DNA from: Membranipora membranacea
Taxonomy: Eukaryota > Bryozoa > Gymnolaemata > Cheilostomatida > Membraniporidae
Direction of reading: 5' to 3'
DNA length: 64,000 nucleotides
Assembly: GCA_914767715.1 (NCBI GenBank)
Contig: OU612074.1
Coordinates: 9,689,501-9,753,500 of the forward strand
In this document: piece after piece, positions 35,773 to 49,576 of the stretch
How the letters are laid out: each line of letters starts with the position of its first letter
Numbering within the stretch: position 1 is the first letter of the stretch
The notes under the pieces: model-generated
Databases searched by the model: none
The model's input: only the letters and a program-made list of their open reading frames with translations
What the model was told of the DNA's origin: nothing
Translations under genes and position numbers: made by a program

Positions 35773-37224
35773 TTTCTTTTGATGCCGTCTGGAGACTCTT
35801 TAAAGTTGGACGATTAGCTTGACATCAAAGCCAAGCTAATGGTGCGTACAGCGCTACGTGTGGAGACAAACAGTACAAGTGACAACACACAGGTGTGCAC
35901 AATGGTACAAGTATTATTGTCCGATGACCGGAACTGGTTCTTGCAAAGTGTTATCGAGTCCAATAATATAAATATCCGCCGATCAATCGATGTTAAATTT
36001 GATCCAAGTAGCTCAAACTCTGTGTTACAGACTGAGATAAATCCTCTCACTTCTTCACTCTCATCTTTTAGATGGTTCACATGTCATGAATGAACCCAGA
36101 GTGGGGAAGACTTGTTGTGGCTTGACCTCTCTAAAATTTTATAGGCTTTCGCTGATCCTTGCCTTAGGTTATAATTGCATGTAATCCATCATGTCTCGTT
36201 CCAACACCACTTCATCATACAATTTTTACTAAGTGACATACGGCTAAATCGATGATCACCGGTGCAGAGCGAGCAGGGTAATAACTCGTAATCTACAGGC
36301 ATGGATTTAAGGGGAAGATCGGTAAGATATAATTACCCCCATTGTTCTCTACATCGACACAATCACAATCAAAATCTTTGTTGTTCCAGTTTACAGGGTC
36401 CTCTGTAATTATACGGATTTGTCAACCAAGTAGATTTTCAACAAAACTTTTAATTGGTGAAGACTGATGATAATCCCCCCTCTCACCACTGCGATTCTGT
36501 ATCCATATTTGAATTCTCAAGCTTTGTGGTTGAGACATGATGTAAAGCCCCAGGCTAACCAGGTATAGGAGCTTAGAGATATGTGTCGGGTCACCGCCCC
36601 TTTGAGTTGAACCATCGGTGCCACAGAATCTGATAAAATATGTCTCCCTGTGAGAAAAAAAAGCGCTTACGGCATTAAGGTGTAAAACATAGCCTACCTT
36701 AGAGCACTCTTTGTAGTGTGTAATTATTGGATAATTGGGGATTGCTCTAAAGTTTCTCTCCTGCCGAGATAACCACTGATTAAAAATTATACAGTCAATA
36801 TATAAGCTCGGTCAAGTCAATGGTTGTGGAGATCAAAATCAGGTACAAAGCAAAATATGTGTTTCAAATGCATGATGGGCCTGTAATTAATTAGTCTATT
36901 ATAACTATAAACTATTAGAGCTTTACAATCAACCAGTCTGATACTAAAATTGATAGTGAAATGCTACCATCGGCTCTAGCAAAACAGCGTGTCTCGTAAG
37001 AGTTTGTGTCAAATTCTGATTTTGTTGGTAATGTTCTCGACCATTTGATTGGAGAGAGCAATGAAGATTCAAAATTGCTGCCCCGAAATTCTTAAATTGA
37101 GATAAATAATGTAATAATAATATGCGGGAGATACAAAAGTTACCTACCGGGTTGAGACCACATTCTCTCATGTGACCAAGAAGAGGCCATGTGTGCAGTT
37201 GCCATACATTGTTTTGCTTGAAGA

Positions 37225-37430
37225 AGTATACACCCAAGGGTGCTGGGCGCTGGAACAATCAACCTTGAAAGCTCCCCCAACGGAATCCAAACTCACAACT
37301 CTTGCGGCACCACTCGCTTGGCAGTGAATAGCAAGCACGAGCTAACCGATTGCGCCATCACACCATCCCAAAAAAGAACGGGTTGATGGCGCTAATCAGC
37401 ATACCTGCTAGTCACTACTCAGAGTTGTGT
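37225..37430 (-). repeat. tRNA-derived SINE, copy 1
   Basis: The reverse complement has GGCGCAATCGGTTAGC as A box, followed by a degraded B box. The body shares gtatacacc.aagggtgctgg and ccatcccaaaaaagaa with copy 2. Confidence 0.72.
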
Positions 37431-37631
37431 TCTCTCTTCCCATAGCTCATCCCACTCCAACATTGCCACCCTATGCAACACAGTGTAAGTGTTAGGGTTG
37501 TCGGCCTTACATGGCCCATTGCTGGGTCCCCTTGTAGTGAGTTTTTAGCTGTCTTTCCAGCTTGTCAGCATGTCTTTCCATGCTGTCACAAATGTCTTTC
37601 CATGAGTCAGTCAGAAGACCAGTACACAGAA

Positions 37632-37835
37632 GAGGTATACACCTGAAGGTGCTGGGGGCTGGAACAATCAACTTTGTAAGCTACCCCAATGGAGTTTGAA
37701 CCCACAACTCCTGCGGCACTAGTCGCCTGGCAGTGAATAGCAAGCGCGCTAACCGATTGCGCAATCTCAGCATCCCAAAAAAGAATGGGTTGATGACGCT
37801 AATTCGCATGCCCGCTATTCACTACTCATTTTAAT
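37632..37835 (-). repeat. tRNA-derived SINE, copy 2
   Basis: The reverse complement has A box TTGCGCAATCGGTTAGCGCG and B box GGGTTCAAACTCC. It is same-strand and about 400 bp from copy 1, with a shared body. Confidence 0.75.
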
Positions 37836-39978
37836 ATATTAGGGTTTATGTTCAGCAAGGCCACATGGAACGATTGGCTTATTAAAAAATGAATCAACAC
37901 TCAATTGGATGGCTAGGTATAACAATAATTCTCACCAAAAATATGGAGTAAAAACTTTAGGCCTTCACTTAGTTGGAAGAGGGAATACTATCTTTCAACT
38001 AATACTTTTTGATAATAATCGTCACAAGAACAATAATTTTATATATATATATCATTTTCTATTTCTATAAAGCCATATATAACTTACTTTCCCATTTCTA
38101 GAACATCGTCATTTATTTATGTATAACCCTCAGTGACTTATATGGTTTCCTCGTTATCTCCCCCTGCATCTTTTAAATTTGATGCAGAAACCATCACAAA
38201 TTGATTGAAAGTTATTGTGCAGGCTTGGTGGTTGAATTACCATTTAATCCACGAAATGAATGCAAAAAATCATGAATTTCATAAAAAATGATGAATTGTT
38301 GGCAAAAAATTATCTTTTAACCAGATGACTCAATTAAATTGCACTTCTACATATGCTAGAAGCGTCAAAATTTTTTGCTAACCACATTATGATGATATCA
38401 ATATATGAATCATTTTGGATCACTCTATCGCTATTTCCCTTCATTTAATGCAGCATTTCTTAAAATCTATTCTCAGTTTTCTCATATTAACTTTTGATGC
38501 AAGCTGACATGGTACATTTATCCTGTATTGTATAGAACGAGGCACAGCATATAAAGGATTCCTTTGTTTACCAAATTTTGAAACAATGAAAAGTATTGAA
38601 TCGTATAGAGGCCTCACACTCAGCACAATACAATGTTACAAGATTAATATCACAATGAAGGTTTGATGTGAACCTGTAGTCTTGTCTTCTAACATGACGT
38701 CACTTAAAATGATAACAGATTATGAGCATCGAATGCTGACTTAGATTATTGTTCCTAAAATGAAGATGGAACCCTTATTTAATTTTGAAAGCAGAACATA
38801 AAAATTACTTAGGTATGATAGAAAAACCAGTAATTTTAGAAACCTCCACATGGCAGAGAATATTAGGATTCTAAAACAGGGACCGGCAGATTTATTCAAT
38901 ATTTTACCTTAGTCATTTCAGTACCCATGAATGGGGGTTAATGTGACCACAGTACACTCTTCATTTTTTAATACCTATAAGATAATTTGTCTTATGTCTT
39001 ATGAGCTTGCCCAGATCATAACCTTACAGCAAATTTACACATCAAGCAACACTATTAGCAATGACAATAGTAACAAGATCTCGGAAATCCCTGTCAAAGA
39101 GTAGCAAATTCAAGCAGCATCCAAGCATTGTATCATTTTACATTGTACAGGGGCACACACAGCAATTCCACTGTGTTATGTTGTAATATTTCAAAACTTC
39201 TAGACTCTAGTCTTTTGTCAGATCAGGGAAACACATTTCTTCTCAGCTGTAAACACTTGATTACGTATTTTTCACATGTTTTGAGTACTGTGTATTGCCA
39301 GCTTTTCAAATAGGCCCAATGTGATGATTAACCATAACCATAAACCCTGCTTGGTGATTTCACCTTGGTTTGTTATTGAAATATCTATTGTGAAAACTAC
39401 TCTGAGTTTGTTCACCTAAACAAGGATAGGTGTCTCCTGTCTCTTTGAAATAGTTTCATTGATATTGAGTTTACAATGGATGTGAAGCCTAATCCCCCAA
39501 GAAACAATAGAGTGAAGGCTGATTATTATCTCTAGGTATTTACACATTAAAGTGTGCTATGTAATGTTACTTGATAAAATCTCTTATAAATGGTCTGTGT
39601 ATGGTGGGTTCAATGAATGAGATTATCCTGTTATTGCCAAAAATTTTCAATGGCTCCTGCAGTGAGAGTTCGCTCCTGTAGACTAGGTATATTGTAGAAG
39701 ACAATATCAAATTGTTTGCAATTATGGACTCAAATTTAATTGCTGGAGTTTGATATTTCAGGGAGGGTGGCAGAGGGTATATCCCACCCTCCCTGGTTAT
39801 TTCAGACCATCATTGTATTGGTATTAATTTTAAATATGTGTAGATTGGTGTACCAAAATCAAGGATGAAGAAAATCAGTGCCTAGTGACGTTGGCTATAG
39901 CTTTTTGCTCAGATTGCAGGCAAAAACATATGAAAGACATTTATTCTGTGTCACAGGTATTTCATGATGCAAGCCTGT

Positions 39979-40310
39979 TTTAAACCACTGCTGCCACACA
40001 GCCAAATGTGTGCTTATAGAATTCTGTGTAGCTCAAAACTAATAAAATGAGGCTGCAATCTCAGCATTGTCACCTAATGAGCAAATAATTTGCACAAACT
40101 GATCGTCAAAATTAGGGTATGAAACTAATTATGTCTTACTAGTGCACACTGTACACGTCATAAGCTGGTGCGTAGATTTCATGCCCTGATTTTGAAGATC
40201 GGTTTGTGCAAATTATTTGTCCATTATGAGATTTAAGTCTCAATTAATTATCTTGGAGCTATGCAGAATTCAATGAGCACAAATTTGTATGAGTGGCAGC
40301 AGTAGTTTAA
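39979..40310. mobile_element. Large foldback element 3
   Basis: Arms ttaaaccactgctgccac ... gagcaaataatttgcacaaa are mirrored by tttgtgcaaattatttgtcc ... gtggcagcagtagtttaa. About 332 bp with a short central loop. No coding capacity. Confidence 0.8.
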
Positions 40311-42361
40311 GGGCAGTCCAAGGGAAAAATCATGGTAATTGGCTATTGCACTGCTCTGCCCATTCTACCCAGGGCTGTATCCATGGATTTTGTATAGGCA
40401 AACCAGGCTGGGTACAGGAAATGCGTTGGAAAGTCTTCCGCAGGGAAGGATATTGAGGAACTATCTAAGGAATAGAGGTAGTTTAATGTGTTCCAGCCCA
40501 TTTTGGAAGGAAAATTATCGATCGGCTTGCTGCAGAAACAATCCATGGAAAATTTATCGAATTACGGAGCTCATTCATGAGCTGCTTGATGATTTTGACT
40601 TGGCTGCAACAAATATTATGCATGGGTGTTATTTCATTCGACGGGCATCTTAAATTGTGACTTGCTTGAAAATGATTCAGACAGCGGCAATATCACATTT
40701 CTGGCCATAGCCTACCTTATGTCAAAAATATCAGTTTAAAACTCATTGATGACATGTTAACCTCAAAACATGTAAGAATTGGCAAACCACACCATATCAA
40801 CCAGCCTAATCCATTCATAATCCCAACCAATCTCACAATGGCCCCTCTGCGCGCCTGGTTATTAAAAGTTTAAGAGGTTTCATGAGGATTTTCAAAATTG
40901 ACACGCTGAAAATTGGTAGGGTCAAGCCCACTAAAAGCCTTCCGACGAATACACTATTGACTCTACCCCACATACCTGTAATACCAACTTGTGGCAAGAA
41001 ATTTAAAAGTATCATAGAGAAAAAAAGAGTAGAGGAAACTATCGGATACTAAGTTGTTGCAGCTCTAATGCTGCCATTGTGAGTTAAATGCTGCTGCTCT
41101 AGATTATCATCAATTTGACAAGTTTGTTTAAGGAAACTTTATACCTCCTAGTCCCCAGTCCTCTGTCGATAAAGTTCCAACTCAGTGAGCATGGTATACG
41201 ATAGGCAGATTTAAAAATACCATACAAGGCTAAGACCAAAGCTACCAAAACCTTGCAGAATCAAAATCAAATTTAATTGATCAGTAATTGTGTGTATTGA
41301 TAATATCACTTGTTAATTTCCGGATCTTATTAAAGTTAGAATTGACAAAAATTCACTGCTGCTGCATGAATATTTCTCCATTACTTTTGCTTAGTAATAG
41401 TTCAGTATAGCAAAATTTTGTGTGCATTGAATTCTATTTCAAAATCACAATGTTTCAATATGTTTGTGTGGCATCATTTGAGTGCCATACATGGAATTAG
41501 CATCAACACTTAATTTTAGTATAGCACGTCAAATTCAAAACTGCTGGGCTTTCAATCAACAGACAAACCAGTTGATACAAACTAGAATATCCACTGTCTT
41601 TTGTTTCTATTCTTCTAAATTTCTTGTGGATTTTGTTTAGCAGAACAAAAGACTTTCTATATGTATATAAAATTTGTGGGGTAATAACTCTGGTTTAAAT
41701 ATTTATACCAACAAGGAGATGATTATTCCTGCAGCTATTGAACTACGAAATCCATATAAGTCACTGAGCCCCCCTTTTTTTTGTGTATTTAACTGTGTGT
41801 AGAGGTCAACAAGTTACTTTTTAACTACTCTGTTATCTGTAAACTTTCTAGAAAACCTCTTTAAACAAATAAATGAATAATGAAATCTCCTCTTTAACGA
41901 CAGAAACTGATCGTCTTTACACCCTACCCCTCTCTCAGTATGCTCGTAGAGGGGAAGGGTAGCTGTGTCATGCAGCTACCATGTGGCCACGTGACAAGGC
42001 CAGGGCAGGGATGAAGGGAATAAACGCAAGATTGAGAGTTCAATCAAGGGCATCTTTCTATTGCTTTGCAGGTAATACCGCTATGTATTCACTTCAGATG
42101 CGAGGTGGAACTTGATCAGGACGATAAACCCTATCACCTAGCATTTTTGGGACATAGTCTATCTCTAAAACTTGTTCCCTCTATAGTTGCAGAGTGCTAT
42201 AGCAAAAGTCAGGTATGGCGACGCAGAAACAGCTTGATACTTGTTCTAGTCTATATCTACAGCGCAGCATTGGTGGCACTGAGATACCAAAACCAGTGTG
42301 TCCTTGAGGCCCAAATGTTGCAAAAAAATGAGTACCCAGCCAATGTGAATTAACTCGGGCC

Positions 42362-43030
42362 CTATTCTGCAGAGATGAACGTATGCATCTGCAGCTTGCA
42401 TATGCTCAGAGTGATCTCCTGGGCCATGAGTCGATTTGCATAGGCATGCCTGTTCATGTCAAGGGCCTCTGACAGGGTGTTGATGTTACCAACTGCCAGT
42501 CGATCACTAAAATGCTCATCATTATTGTACATTATTCGAAGTGCTAACCTCTGCATTTTTTCCAGTTCTGTTCGCTGCCATTCATATGTGAAAGGGTACC
42601 AGGCAGGTGAAACATCATTCATTGGTTGCATTATTCGACTTTGATTCCTTTTAGATTAAAGATTCTTTATCCACCCAGACTGTTTAAGTATAAGTAAGCT
42701 GTGGTTTTCGTGTCGGTTGATTTCTTGAGGGTGGTGATATGATCAGAGAATGATATACATGAGTAAAGCACAACACCTAAAGGTCTAGCACTGGTGACAC
42801 AAATGCTAACCTTTGTAAATTCTCCTTCATGGTCATATCTTAAATCCATTGTTTAGGCATTTGCTTTGTATGCGTCATAGAGTTAACTCTATGGTCTGCG
42901 TCAAAACGTATCTTGTTGGTAGTTGTCCACTCATGGAATTCATTGAACAATTTATGTCCAATGACAGGCCGTTCAAATTCTACTACAGCTTTGGTGTCTT
43001 TGGTGAGAGTTGGAGTTCTGAAAGCTGTGG
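42362..43030 (-). mobile_element. Non-LTR retrotransposon polymerase relic
   Basis: Minus-strand blocks in order: LFNEFHEWTTTNKIRFDADH (like W...N.L.LN), LGVVLYSCISFSDHITTLKK (like LGV.i...W..HI), then RTELEKMQRLALRIMYNNDE and DRLAVGNINTLSEAL. This matches the C-terminal half of a reverse-transcriptase protein. Frameshifts and stops separate the blocks. Confidence 0.7.
42878..42895. repeat. Perfect 18-bp palindrome
   Basis: CATAGAGTTAACTCTATG inside the retrotransposon relic; probably fortuitous. Confidence 0.6.
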
Positions 43031-44229
43031 TGCCATCAGCCTAATTTAAAGCCTCACAGTAAGAGAGAGAGAGTTGACAAAAGTGAGCCAAAGTATTGGG
43101 ACACGTAGAGCACTATAATCAATATTTTATGTCATCGTCTTTTTATGAGTGCTTACATAAAACTGGTTACTACAAATGCACAGAGGGTTTGTCAGATAGT
43201 TCGAAACTAGAGTTGTGACAGACCCATCCAACTTCTCATCAGTCCAGAGAGCGGAGACACACAGCAGCAAGCCCGACTGCCACGAATCACTGGACAATGT
43301 GAGGATTTTAAACTGGTACCGTAATAACTTGTTCTTCACATTCAGAACCCCACGTAACTCTTGTATGGGAGGGGTTGCCCAAGTTGGCTTGCTATCCGCT
43401 TGCAGGTGTGTAGGTGTTAGTTGGCAGTGGTTATGATATATCTCAGTTCTTACGCTGTGAAAGTTGTGATGAATATGGTCAAGACCTGAAAATTCAATCA
43501 TTGAAAACTAGTGGTGGTGGCTGCATAGATCTCTATGATTTTACATAAAGGGTATCCCCGGGGAAGATTTGCCTCCTGTCAAATAGCGCAATGGGAAGGG
43601 GGTCTTCTTATGATTTATGTAATGATAGTGCCTTTATAGTTCTCATGACTTGACGTGGGTTGTTGCTTTTACTCCGATTTCCCTGAGTGTGGAGCAGCTG
43701 GTAATTCTTATAATAATTTTACCTTTCTGTCATAGTAACCATCATATTGATATCCTGCATACAGAATTTAGAAACTATTCCTGGACGCCGACTCGCGAGT
43801 ATATATACAGTCAAGCATACCTTGTATATAATTTTTGAATTGAATACTATAAGATCATATCCTAAAGGCAAGTGATCTTAGATCTGATTCAACAAAACGA
43901 TTTGCAACACAGAGTTGTTTTCTCATTTGCATAAAGAAGAGAATTTCACCTTAATTGTCCCAAATTTTCAGGCGGGACGTTACATGGTAATCAAAGAATT
44001 GTAACACAGGCCAGATATTGATGATTAGATGGTAAAATACTAGCAACTTCACTGTCCCGGAAAGTTGGTCGGACAGCATTCTATGATAAACTGCTATTTA
44101 AAAAATTTATTCATCTCCATTCCTTTTTTTTTTCTCACGGCTTCAGTTGTCATGATACATTGGTTGGTGAATATTATAATGTATATATGTATAAAAAAAA
44201 TATCTACAAATCTTGCAGCAAAACAATGA

Positions 44230-44589
44230 ATGATGTTACAATGCAAAAGGTTCACATCCCGCAAGCCTCATGTGGAAATAAATCAAGAATGTGGTTTTAA
44301 TATTGCGAGTATTAGCAGCAGTACTTTAGTTAGATGGTATCGTGTTCTATACATTGATAACACGACTAGAATCTACTTTTTACATGAGGAAGTGGTAAGG
44401 AACAGAATCAGACTCAACTCAGATTCCAAAGATGGACCTAATCATAAGGCCCTGAAAATAGCAAATTTATTAAAGGTTGAATCGGTAGATCTTCAATTTA
44501 CACCATGGTTTACTTCAATGCTACCAAAATCATCATTTGATCTTCCCCTGGAACCTAGACTAACACTGTTCTGTTCCCAATGGGCTTGA
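44230..44589 (+). other. Unrecognised open frame
   Basis: 119 codons from ATG without a recognised domain, signal peptide or clear splice sites, in a region otherwise without genes. It may be chance. Confidence 0.15.
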
Positions 44590-44658
44590 TTAGAATTGAT
44601 TTGTAAAATAAAATACCAATGCCATTAATTTCTGATAATTGGGGCTTACCTTTTCACT

Positions 44659-44770
44659 AGAACAAGTTTGGTCCATTCGCCTGCATTCCGAGCTGCTCTC
44701 CCTACACTGGTTTAGCGTGACCAGTGGCAGGGAGCAAATAGAATGCAGGCAATAGGATTAAACTTGATCT
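44659..44770. mobile_element. Small palindromic MITE, family P, copy 1
   Basis: tagaacaagtttggtccatt and cgcctgcattc.gagctgctc are mirrored by gagcaaatagaatgcaggc and aaacttgatcta. Ends carry TA. Related copies lie at 53131-53215 and 55095-55206. Confidence 0.75.
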
Positions 44771-45586
44771 AAATTTTTTAATTTGGAGAATTCATAAGTT
44801 GTCTACCAGCAGCGATGCCCAAATGTGGTCTTAGAGTTTTCTTATAAGTTGAGATTTATATATAAGATGAGAAAGGGACCAAACATATTTATAAATTTTC
44901 CTCTTTTTAATTCTTATTTGTCAGGGCAAACTTCGATTTTTGCAGGACTTCTGCTGTCGACCAAGGAGGTCGGTAAATCCAGATACCAGTTTAATTTCTT
45001 ACCAGTTTATTTTTCAGAAAAATTGGATGTAGTGATTTGGTTTTGATAGCCTTATCTCTGTCTAAGCATGGTTTTCATAATTTTTAGCGGCCTTTACATT
45101 TGAGGCCAAAGGCTATTGAATAATTTGTAGAAAGATTACTGGAGTTGTTTTGAGTTTCCATAAAAAAATCATCATTCCCTAGCTAAGTGCTGATAAGTTT
45201 ACTATGTGACCATTGTCTTATCTATATAATCTAAGGTAGTAAAAACTAGCTAGAGTTTAGTATACTATAGCTTGGGAGAGACTTTATGTTTGTTAGCACC
45301 AATGTTTAGTACTGTTTAGCTTATAAAAAGCAATGATACCTAGTCTTTAATTTAGCTAGATCAATCATGAGCAAAATTTGGCAAACTCGTCCCCATTTGG
45401 CAACCTCCGTAAATGTAGCTGAGCCAAGCAGACTTTAATGTCATTCTCCTACTGATTCACAAATAATATATTACTGCACAATCACCATGTTTCCATATGA
45501 ATTCTGAGGTCACCTCTTGGCTCGCCCTCAAAATATGCATCCATTCCCATGGATAAAGCTGAGAAAAAGACATCAAAAATATCTGC

Positions 45587-45650
45587 CGTCACCGGGATTT
45601 GATCTCAAAGACGCTAACCGCTCAGCCCCGCCAGCCCGCTGTAGCTCGCA
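45587..45650 (-). repeat. tRNA-derived SINE head
   Basis: The reverse complement has A box GGCTGAGCGGTTAGCGTC and B box GAGATCAAATCCCGGTG. It closely resembles the head at 5174-5252. Confidence 0.6.
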
Positions 45651-46934
45651 CAGCTCAGTGCGAACCAGCAGCTGTTTCAATGGCTTGAAGAGCCTTGAAA
45701 ATAGCATCAGGTCAATCCATGGAAAAGCAGTGACTGAATAGGTCATGGATAGATCATTTGTCTGTAGAACCATACACTCACTTACAATAAGCATCACATG
45801 CCTGAATACCTGACAAGGCTAGATCTAAAAAATGTATAAAGTTTTATTTGCACCTTGTTATCGACCTGCATGCTTATTTCTTTGTAAGGTCCATTGTATC
45901 ATAATCATTATCATGGGATTAATCTGAATTTCCCTCAAAATATATCTATGTTTTTTTCGGTGAAAAGGAGGTGTGGCCTAACTTGACTGCTAGTGCATGC
46001 ATACCCGAGAGCTTACCAACTCATATTGAGATTAAACCTATGACCTCCCCTCCCCTGTCATATTTCTGTGAGGCTTGCACCAGTTTTGTACTGTTTGATA
46101 TAGCGAGAAATAAGTACCCTTCACTCACTCTAGCAATTAATTGTGGTGGCCAAAAGCGCAACATTATTCTGAAAGCTAAGTTGCTTTCATTTTGGCAGTT
46201 GTCAGTTTGACGTTTTCGTAATTTATGGTGACAATGAAGCTATTTGCCCAAACAACACCAACGCAACTCATCCTTTGTTGTGTGTCAATTTAGTTTGTTA
46301 CTCCTGAATACTAACTCGTATCAGCATGGAATTTTCGATTTGATATGGTGAATATAACGTTTACTTCTGTTTTGTATAATAATAATATGATATTTATTGT
46401 GAATGAATTTTGTGTTTGATTAATCGGACTGTAATTTGGAGTTGTTCACTCCTTGTCTCAAATCCCAAATAATAAAATATCCTCCAATTTTCTGTTTTAG
46501 AATCCGCGATATGTATGGTTCAAGTAGTGCAAATGCAATGGTAGCAAATCTGGACTTATAATTGCTGATAATTCGGTTATTAAAGAGAGACTTCAAAAAC
46601 ACAACTGAACTGTTGATCAACAATACCTCAGCGGTAAGTAGAGCTACTATCGTACAATGTGCGCTAGCCTCAACTACTGAGCACTGGTTTAGATTTGAGT
46701 TTGGTGCAATTCTCGGTGGAATTGCTCAAGGATTTATTTTAAACAATAATAACAAAATATAAATATGGTTCTATTCGTCAGGCAATAAATCAATCAATAA
46801 TTTTACAATAATATCTTAGCATTTATCATTTAGTCATAAAAATACATAAACATTCAAAATCTTTATAATAAGATCTTACCCTTGGTGCAGATGACCTCGA
46901 ATTCAGTGTGATATTCAGTGTGATATCTCTGTGT

Positions 46935-47350
46935 ATTGAAACTATGTTAGACTGGGTTCCTCGCTGTGAGTCGCGGTATATGTATCTCTTTATATCTAAG
47001 CTATGTTAGACTAAGTTCCTCGCTGTGAATCGCGGTATTTGTATCTAAGCTATGTTAGACTGATTTCCTCGCTGTGAATCGCGGTATTTGCATCTAAGCT
47101 ATGTTAGACTGATTTCCTCGCTGTGAATCGCGGTATTTGTATCTAGGCTATGTTAGACTAGGTTCCTCGCTGTGAATCGCGGTATTTGCATCTAAGCTAT
47201 GTTAGACTGATTTCCTCGCTGTGAATCGCGGTATTTGTATCTAGGCTATGTTAGACTAAGTTCCTCGCTGTGAATCGCGGTATATGTATCTCTTTTATCT
47301 AAGCTATGTTAGACTAGGTTCCTCGCTGTGAATCGCGGTATTTGTATCTC
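46935..47350. repeat. Minisatellite 1, about 49-bp unit, 8 copies
   Basis: Unit ctatgttagact.(a/g).ttcctcgctgtgaatcgcggtatttgtatctaag recurs eight times at 48-62 bp spacing, with longer first and last units carrying an extra tatctctttatat. Alternating gac(t)gattt and gactaggtt variants suggest a two-unit higher-order pattern. Confidence 0.93.
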
Positions 47351-47421
47351 TGTATATCTTGCCAAAAGCTCTGTTGGCTGAATGTGTCTAAAGTTTTTAG
47401 ACAATTTTCCTCTCTGTAGAT

Positions 47422-47871
47422 GTGCCTCCTTGGGCTGACTGAATCAGATAATTCTCTGATTAAATCTGTAATGCTGTACGTCGTTAACCCGCTCTCTGGC
47501 GCTGACTGAATTGTTGTCTTCTTAGTTGAAGAATAAGCCTCCTTGGGCTGAGTAAATCAGATAGTTATCTGATTAAATGTGTAATGCCGTATGTCGTGAA
47601 CCCGCTCTCTGGCGCTGACTGAATTTGTTATCTTCTTGTTGAAGAATAGGCCTCCTTGGGCTGAGTGAATCAGATAGTTATCTGATTAGATGTGTAACGC
47701 TGTATGTCGTGAACCCGCCTCCTGGCGCTGACTGAATCAGATAATTCTCTGATTAAATAAGTAATGCTGTATGTCGTGAACCCGCCTCCTGGCGCTGACT
47801 GAATCAGATAATTCTCTGATTAAATAAGTAATGCTGTATGTCGTGAACCCGCCTCCTGGCGCTGACTGATT
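47422..47871. repeat. Minisatellite 2, 119-bp and 67-bp units
   Basis: Three long units begin gcctccttgggctga and include aatcagataattctctgatt, a 7-bp-arm palindrome, and gtgaacccgc..ctggcgctgac. They are followed by shorter units of about 67 bp in which the cctccttggg part is lost. The last short units are almost identical, suggesting recent expansion. Confidence 0.92.
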
Positions 47872-49487
47872 TTTACAAGTGTCCATCAGGCTTTTATAGT
47901 GCTGGTTTGCTGTCCTGTTATTGTGCAACGTTTGCATTTACAGGTGTAAAGGTGTTTACCTTGTTATTGGTTTTAGCCTCAATTTCGTCATTACTCTCTT
48001 TTGAATTGCGTGTTTTGTCAGTTTTAATTATCTAGCTGTCAAAACATAGTTAGTCTGTCCTTTGCTTGACCTTCCCTCATTTCTGTTTCGATTATTTTTA
48101 GGTAATTTATGGTGTCAAGTGCACCTGTTTATCCATGGTGTAATCTGTTGGTTTTCCTGATTTTGCAATCCTTCCAGGGTTGTTTTGAAGATCTTTAGTG
48201 ACTTCTATTGCTCGTTATTTTCAAAATAGCTTATGGTGTCAACTGCACTTGTTTTCTATGGTGCAATATATTGGTTTTCTAATTTCGCAATCTTTCCAGG
48301 GTTGATTCACATGCCCAAAGATCTCGTGACTCTGTGGTTATTTTGAAGATGTTTTGTGACTACTGTTGTTTTCCCGTTGTTTGATTCTCCACGGGTTGTT
48401 GCACGTGCCCAGATTTCTCATGGCCCTGTGATAATGTTTTGTTATGTTTCAATATGCCCTCAGTGTATTATTCCCTCTATTTACTACAATATTACTATTT
48501 TCCATTACCATATAGCCTGTGTCTAGATAAATCTCAATAATGATAACCTATGATGTTTAAGCCTTAACCTAAACTACCCGTCACCATGCACTGAATGCCT
48601 AAGTATGTATCCGTTGGGTCTCAGTTTAAGCTCTTAGTAATAATTGAATTTAAACTAACTTTACTTTGTTTTGTTTTACAGATTATGTGGGGTTAATGAT
48701 GATTTCCTGTCTGCACAGCATGCTGGGTTAAATCTCAATGCATACTCTACTACACTATTGCCCTGATTCGATTTCATATCTATAACTCTAAAGTCCTTGG
48801 TTCTCATATCATCAATTCGAAGTCAGCGCACAAGCAGCAAGCTCTCACAACAAGCAGGTCAAGCCTATAATAATCACGCCGAAACAGATCACCATAGCTA
48901 TTCAAATTGACAACATGTGGATGACAATGGAACTTATGAAAAAAAAAATATAATCAGAAACCAGTGCAATTTGTGTTATAATGTCTGGTGACCTAGAGTT
49001 CACCCTTAGTCTTAGCTTTTGACTTTTGCACGCTCATTGTTTTTCTCCGCTTTTAGAAACCAATCACCGATAATAGGTGCAGAGGTAATTATTTTTGACA
49101 GGTGTCATATTTTATGGGAGTTCTAATCCAGCTTATGAGTGGTTATCAATTTTTGTGGTTGCGGTCCAGGGTCTGGTTTATGAAATGTGTTGGTTGAATA
49201 TTAACACGTTATTTATTGGTCTGCGTCTTTATATGAAATGTGATTGACCTTTAGTTTTGTACTGTCGCACTTAATAATAAATCATTTGAGAATAAGGATA
49301 CTTCAATACCATGTTGTGTAAGTGATCGTTGCACATTCGGAAGAAAATATGGTTGCTCTTATACACTAAGGTAATTATAAAACATGATGTCCTTCATGAT
49401 GATTACATAAGAAAATGTCATCTGACACTCGCAACAACTCACTAGTGGATAAAAATAAGTAGCTGATTGATTTGTTTCTTCGGACTG

Positions 49488-49576
49488 ATGGCTTTTAAAA
49501 ACAGAACTGAACGCCTGCTAATCGCTGGAGCTGCTCTTTTTATTTTCTTCTACACGTCTAGCATCAAGAATAATAG
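49488..49576 (+). CDS. Sulfotransferase B exon 1 (start and membrane anchor)
   Basis: ATG GCT begins a short tail and a hydrophobic anchor (LLIAGAALFIFFYTSS). Donor gtgagt follows in phase 2. Confidence 0.8.

Larger units (their letters stand above)
35773..49487. other. Spacer between the two divergent sulfotransferase promoters
   Basis: 13.7 kb without a supported host gene. It contains SINE-like copies (37.2, 37.6, 45.6 kb), foldback 3, a non-LTR relic, a family P MITE and two minisatellites. The stretches 35.8-37.2, 38.0-39.9, 40.4-42.0, 43.1-44.2, 45.7-46.9 and 47.9-49.4 kb show nothing I can name. Confidence 0.5.

Noticed and set aside
40339-40653. 104-codon plus-strand frame
   Set aside because: No recognised domain, no splice sites; it begins just after a foldback element and looks like chance.
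46935-47871. CRISPR array
   Set aside because: Units are contiguous minisatellite repeats without spacers, in an animal genome.
47737-47937. Open frame with repeated peptide
   Set aside because: It is the translation of minisatellite 2 units; there is no start context, splice sites or homology.
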